NCBI GenBank assembly: GCA_038380795.1
Contig: CM076268.1
Span: 5,142,501 to 5,206,500 of the forward strand
Direction: 5' to 3'
Source of the DNA: Pyrocephalus nanus
Taxonomy: Eukaryota > Chordata > Aves > Passeriformes > Tyrannidae
DNA length: 64,000 nucleotides
The position numbers and the translations under genes were made by a program. Below the pieces are notes generated by a model. The model was given only the letters and a program-made list of their open reading frames with translations. It made no database searches and was not told the origin of the DNA. Below, one piece after another: positions 60,541 through 64,000 of this stretch. Position 1 is the first letter of the stretch. The number at the start of each line of letters is the position of its first letter.

Positions 60541-61420
60541 AGTTTCAGCAGCTGAAAATATTTGCATCTGATTTATAAAGTTTTGGAAATTGATGTAAAT
60601 GCGAGACAGAGCCTAAGGATGGTGGCACTGCCTGCCATGCTGTTACAATTAGAGGTTGGCCCACGCCGAGTCCCTGGCATGGCAGTGGCCTGAACTTTGG
60701 AGCCCAGGTTGTGTTTCCAGGGGCCAAATCAAACCTCTAGGCCCTGACACTCCCGAAACACAGAGATTTCTGGGTCTGCCTCAAAATTTCATAGCCAGGA
60801 CCCATTTCCAATAATCACTACCGTTGTCTTTAAATATCAGTGGAAGTCATGATGGTTTATCATTTGCAGCTTGGCATGCATGGGTCCCCTTCTCGCTGGT
60901 CGGATGCTCCCAAAGAACAGATAATTAGGAAAACAGACTCGGAGCAAAAGCCAAATTAAATGTCCAAATGCAAAATGAGTAGCAATTGCAATAGTACCAG
61001 CGGTGATTTCAGCAACAATCATTTCTAGCCTGGCAGTTTTGTTTATAAAAATGTTAGTAAAAGGTGCAGAGCTGGAAACAAATAACTTTACCTCAGCCCC
61101 TTTATTGCAGAAACATAATAAAGTGCAAGCCAAGAAGTAAATTCATTGCAAGTCATATTAAAGGTTTTGGACCAAAGTGAAGCTGTTACAAACTACATCT
61201 GTAAAAATTGTGTAATTATTATGGGTGGGTAAAATCTGGCAAGAATTATTTTCTTAAGTAAAGCGTAAAAGAGAACAGATGTGCTGTAACTGACACATTT
61301 CTTTTTTGCCAGTTTCCCTAATTCTGGACAAAAAGTTGCTCTCATTTATCATATTATTCAATGGATTTCAAATTAGCAAGGCAACGGTGACTTTTTACAC
61401 TGTCCCAGTTTAAATGCCTG
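60541..61420. promoter_or_regulatory. Candidate conserved non-coding block
   Basis: The block begins with a perfect octamer ATTTGCAT (60560-60567). Its main part, 60830-61400, is dense unique DNA with 'cagataattagg' near 60917, 'tccaaatgcaaaatgag' near 60963 and 'tgtgtaattattatggg' near 61209. A 98-codon frame on the minus strand (60837-61133) has a hydrophobic stretch but no recognisable family, and I do not call it. The enhancer role is inferred from composition and motif density. Confidence 0.42.
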
Positions 61421-62479
61421 AGAAAAGAAGGGGGGTGGGGAAGGCTGTCTCACGGAAAGAAAATTAATTTGTTTTATTGGGCACTGAAAAGCCAAGCCTT
61501 TTGTCAAACAGAGAAGCAAACATATATTTGGAGGGAGAGCTGGGTCACTACTTAAATGTCAGGGTCTGCTAAAATCAAAAGGTAGGAGGGGTGGGTGACA
61601 ATGAAATCTAAGTAGAAAACCATAAATGTAAAGAAACACCACCATTTCTGGGCTGGGGTGGAATGAGAAAAATGACCAAAGACAAAGATAGGCAGCCTGG
61701 GTCTGGAAGTAATTACGGACAAGTGAAGACAACTGAATTCCATATTACTTTGGTGGATGTCTGTAAAGGCAGTTTGGGGAGGTATTTTGGTAAGGTTTAC
61801 TTTTTGGAGCTTAGCAACATAAATTTGTTGTCACTGAACTATTAAATAAAATAGACACATGTTGGCAAAGAGTGCAGAGCCGAGGGATGGAACTGATTAA
61901 GGGACAGCCTATGAAATAATAGCTTAAATGGGCCCACTGCAGGATTTTAATATCCCATGACAACACTCAATTGTCAAATTCTGCTGGAGTGTCCAGGATG
62001 CTACTAAAATTAAGCCAGAAGTTCCTAGATTTATTCTATTTTTTTTACAGCTAAGAACAGGAAATGCCAGTAAGCTGTGAGAATCTGAGCAAGAAACAAG
62101 AAACTGGGAAGAAAAGAGGATGGTCTAAAACTTTATGAGATTTCTGCCATTAAATCTATAACAAATGTCTTTCACCTACACACGATAAAGAGGCAATGTG
62201 GGATTTTAATTGGACTTTTGGCTTTTCTTCATTTGATTTAAACCTAGGTAGAGTTTCAAACAATAACACTGGAACACCTGGTTAACACGTTAGATGATAT
62301 GTATAGTTGTAAATTGTGGTTTTAATAGGTGCTCACTGGGGGATTGCAAAGGGTCCCATTGTTCGCCTTGGCAGATATTAAAAAAAGTTCATGAACTACT
62401 GGGATTTAAAACTCCCTCACATGATTTTAATATTACTCCAGTAATGTAATTTGATAATTTGACCAAACTTTTGGCCAAT
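61421..62479. other. AT-rich transposon-free DNA
   Basis: No gene or repeat family was recognised. The texture from 61850 to 62480 is AT-rich and could be part of the flanking regulatory-looking DNA. Confidence 0.38.
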
Positions 62480-62720
62480 TTGTGGACAGAGAATCTAATG
62501 GTCACGTTGTGTGATTAAAGTGCCCCGATACAGGACTAAGAAGAACGCCCGCTCTAATTTACTGCTACAGGCCGAGCTCGGGAACAGCAACAGTTACTGA
62601 AATCTGATAATCATCATATTACATGGGTGTAATCAAAGAAATGCACAGAGGAAACCTGCTGCCAAGAACAGACAGCCCACAAATACTCGGCGTGTTTCTC
62701 CACTACAAGAATGATCCCAG
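62480..62720. promoter_or_regulatory. Candidate conserved non-coding block
   Basis: This is a compact unique segment with CpGs retained (near 62526, 62547, 62573 and 62690). Motifs are 'gtgattaaagtgc' near 62511, 'ctctaatttactgc' near 62552 and 'tctgataatcatcatattac' near 62603. No transposon and no frame are present. The call rests on texture alone. Confidence 0.35.
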
Positions 62721-63825
62721 GTAAACCTTTTTGGCAAGGAAGGTTCTTCTCCCTTCCCAGCTCAAGAACAAGGACTCATCAGGCTTAAAAGACATCAGTC
62801 ACTTGAAATTTTTGAGCTTTTAAGAGTCTTAGGTCTATTTGTGCCATCAGAGTTTGCATTCTAGCTTTACTCCTCTTTCATAATCAACAGATGGAAGGGG
62901 ACTGCTAAACTGGAATATTAATGTAGTTATTATGGATCAGGAGAGCTCATTTGAAGGAAGTCTCACAGTCATTCCCACTCACTGCACTGCGTTTCAAACT
63001 GAAGGGAGGTTCTTGAGTGTGTTACCTTGTTATAATTCAACCTGCACCGGTCTCTGGGACCCAACCTGCTCACTCATCCTCTAATCTCCTGAAAGGACTG
63101 GGCAAATCAGGGTGACATCCGACATAGGATGGCATCAAGTGGTTGAGAGGACCAGCAGACGGTAAAAAATTGCAGGGATGGTGTGGCTGAGCACTGTGGT
63201 TGTTGGTGGTGCTGTGCCTCCTCTCCAGGGCCAGATCTGGGGCTGTGGCACCATCCTGGGATGGTTCGGTTGGACGTCCTCCCCCGTGGCTGAGGGTGGG
63301 GATTACGTCCAGAACAGTTCAGCCCTTGAGCTTCCTCTGCCCCTAATTGAAACACCACAGCTAGGAGACTGAATTCAGACTGTCAGTATTTCTCCCTCCC
63401 TTCTACAGTTGATGCTGGAGAGATCTTGGTGTTATAAATTTTCAGTACTAGTTTTGTTTTGTTTGTTTCTTTGTTTGTTTGTTTGTTTCCTGGAATGCTT
63501 TATCTTTCCATGCACAGCAGTGAAGTTTTCCTCTGCTTTTCACTTGCTGGAATGTCAGTTCATGTTCTTCCAGCTCCATTTTCCTGCCCCATTCCCTTTG
63601 TTCTACCTCTGCTTTAATTTGACTGGATATTTGTTTCTTAATTTGACTGGATATCTGTTTCCACACATCTTTGTTGACTTTCTTGAGAAATTTAGAATAA
63701 TAACCTCAACCCAAAAACTTTTCCCACATCTCTATTTCTCTTTACACCCTGTAACTGTACACCTTGGTTTCCTTCTGCACTCTCCCACTTAGAAATCTTT
63801 CATAGATAACAAGACCTCCCCTAGG
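62721..63825. other. Unassigned DNA with small tandem repeats
   Basis: A TTTG tract lies at 63451-63488, and a 24-bp two-unit duplication of 'aatttgactggatat' starts at 63616 and 63640. A phenylalanine-rich frame (63409-63792) reads through these and is not a gene. Confidence 0.45.
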
Positions 63826-63898
63826 TCCTGATTCAGCAGAGAACTTAAGCATGTGCTTAACTTTAAATACCTTTGTAAAAGCTTTTGCTGAATCAGGA
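63826..63898. repeat. Short palindromic MITE-like repeat with 13-bp terminal inverted repeats
   Basis: 'tcctgattcagca' (63826-63838) and 'tgctgaatcagga' (63886-63898) are exact reverse complements. Inside is 'ttaagcatgtgcttaa' (63845-63860), itself almost palindromic. The words 'gattcagca', 'cttaagcatgtgcttaa' and 'tgctgaatcagg' match a palindromic interspersed repeat I remember from crocodilian and turtle DNA. This copy has lost the middle. The family name is not certain. Confidence 0.6.
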
Positions 63899-64000
63899 TC
63901 TTAGCATTTCTCCTCATCTAACTGCTGTTCTCCCATGGTTATTTTGGCATTTGCTTACAGGAAAATCTGAGCCCAGACTCCATGGATGATGTCAGCAGAT

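Noticed and set aside
60837..61133. 98-codon minus-strand frame with a hydrophobic segment
   Set aside because: It overlaps a block of non-coding texture, lacks a recognisable family and has a low-complexity start context.
1..64000. CRISPR array, bacterial operons, ribosome binding sites or prophage
   Set aside because: The CR1 elements, sparse coding content and composition show vertebrate nuclear DNA. The tandem repeats at 53.1 and 56.5 kb have no unique spacers.
1..64000. Endogenous retrovirus or LTR element
   Set aside because: I found no paired long terminal repeats, primer-binding site or recognisable retroviral frame; single long LTRs of unfamiliar families cannot be excluded by eye.

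Overview
This window looks like a gene-poor stretch of a bird nuclear genome. The main evidence is twelve pieces of CR1, the chicken-repeat-1 LINE. They are short, lack their 5' ends, and carry the typical CR1 3' end with ATTCTRTG-type 8-mers. Several copies share the wording 'ccatggcaggg' and 'ccctggaagtgt' with the CR1 subfamilies common in songbirds, so a passerine is the most likely host; that last step is inference. Two fragments at 2269 and 26221 resemble an old repeat I associate with archosaurs and turtles.

I found no protein-coding gene, tRNA, rRNA, snoRNA or miRNA that I can defend. Open frames are all 180 codons or shorter, sit on both strands without family motifs, and often run through CR1 or minisatellite sequence. 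The window is best read as intergenic DNA (a gene desert) or as the inside of a very large intron.

Layout. 0-13.3 kb: six CR1 fragments in ordinary AT-rich DNA, a G-tract cluster (1389-1426), long T and A homopolymers (3226-3270, 5306-5344) and a perfect hairpin (8585-8630). 13.3-29.1 kb: no definite CR1, TG-rich and pyrimidine-rich low complexity near 17 kb, and a long conserved-looking non-coding block at 21.0-23.3 kb. 29.1-42.6 kb: six more CR1 fragments, a 99-bp CpG cluster at 31.35-31.44 kb, and a second non-coding block around 37.8-38.9 kb. 42.6-64.0 kb: no recognisable CR1 at all. This part holds the most regulatory-looking DNA, with blocks at 46.0-46.3, 50.8-52.8, 57.2-58.9, 60.5-61.4 and 62.5-62.7 kb, rich in homeodomain-type TAATTA cores. 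Unusual repeats lie between them: a minisatellite with a higher-order period of about 112 bp (53.1 kb), a 205-bp imperfect inverted repeat (55.2 kb), a strictly 19-bp minisatellite (56.5 kb) and a three-copy diverged tandem duplication (56.8-57.2 kb).

The combined picture of no genes, a 21-kb tract free of retrotransposons and several AT-rich blocks resembles the long-range enhancer landscape of a developmental regulator gene lying outside the window. Conservation cannot be measured from one sequence, so every enhancer call here is a hypothesis.
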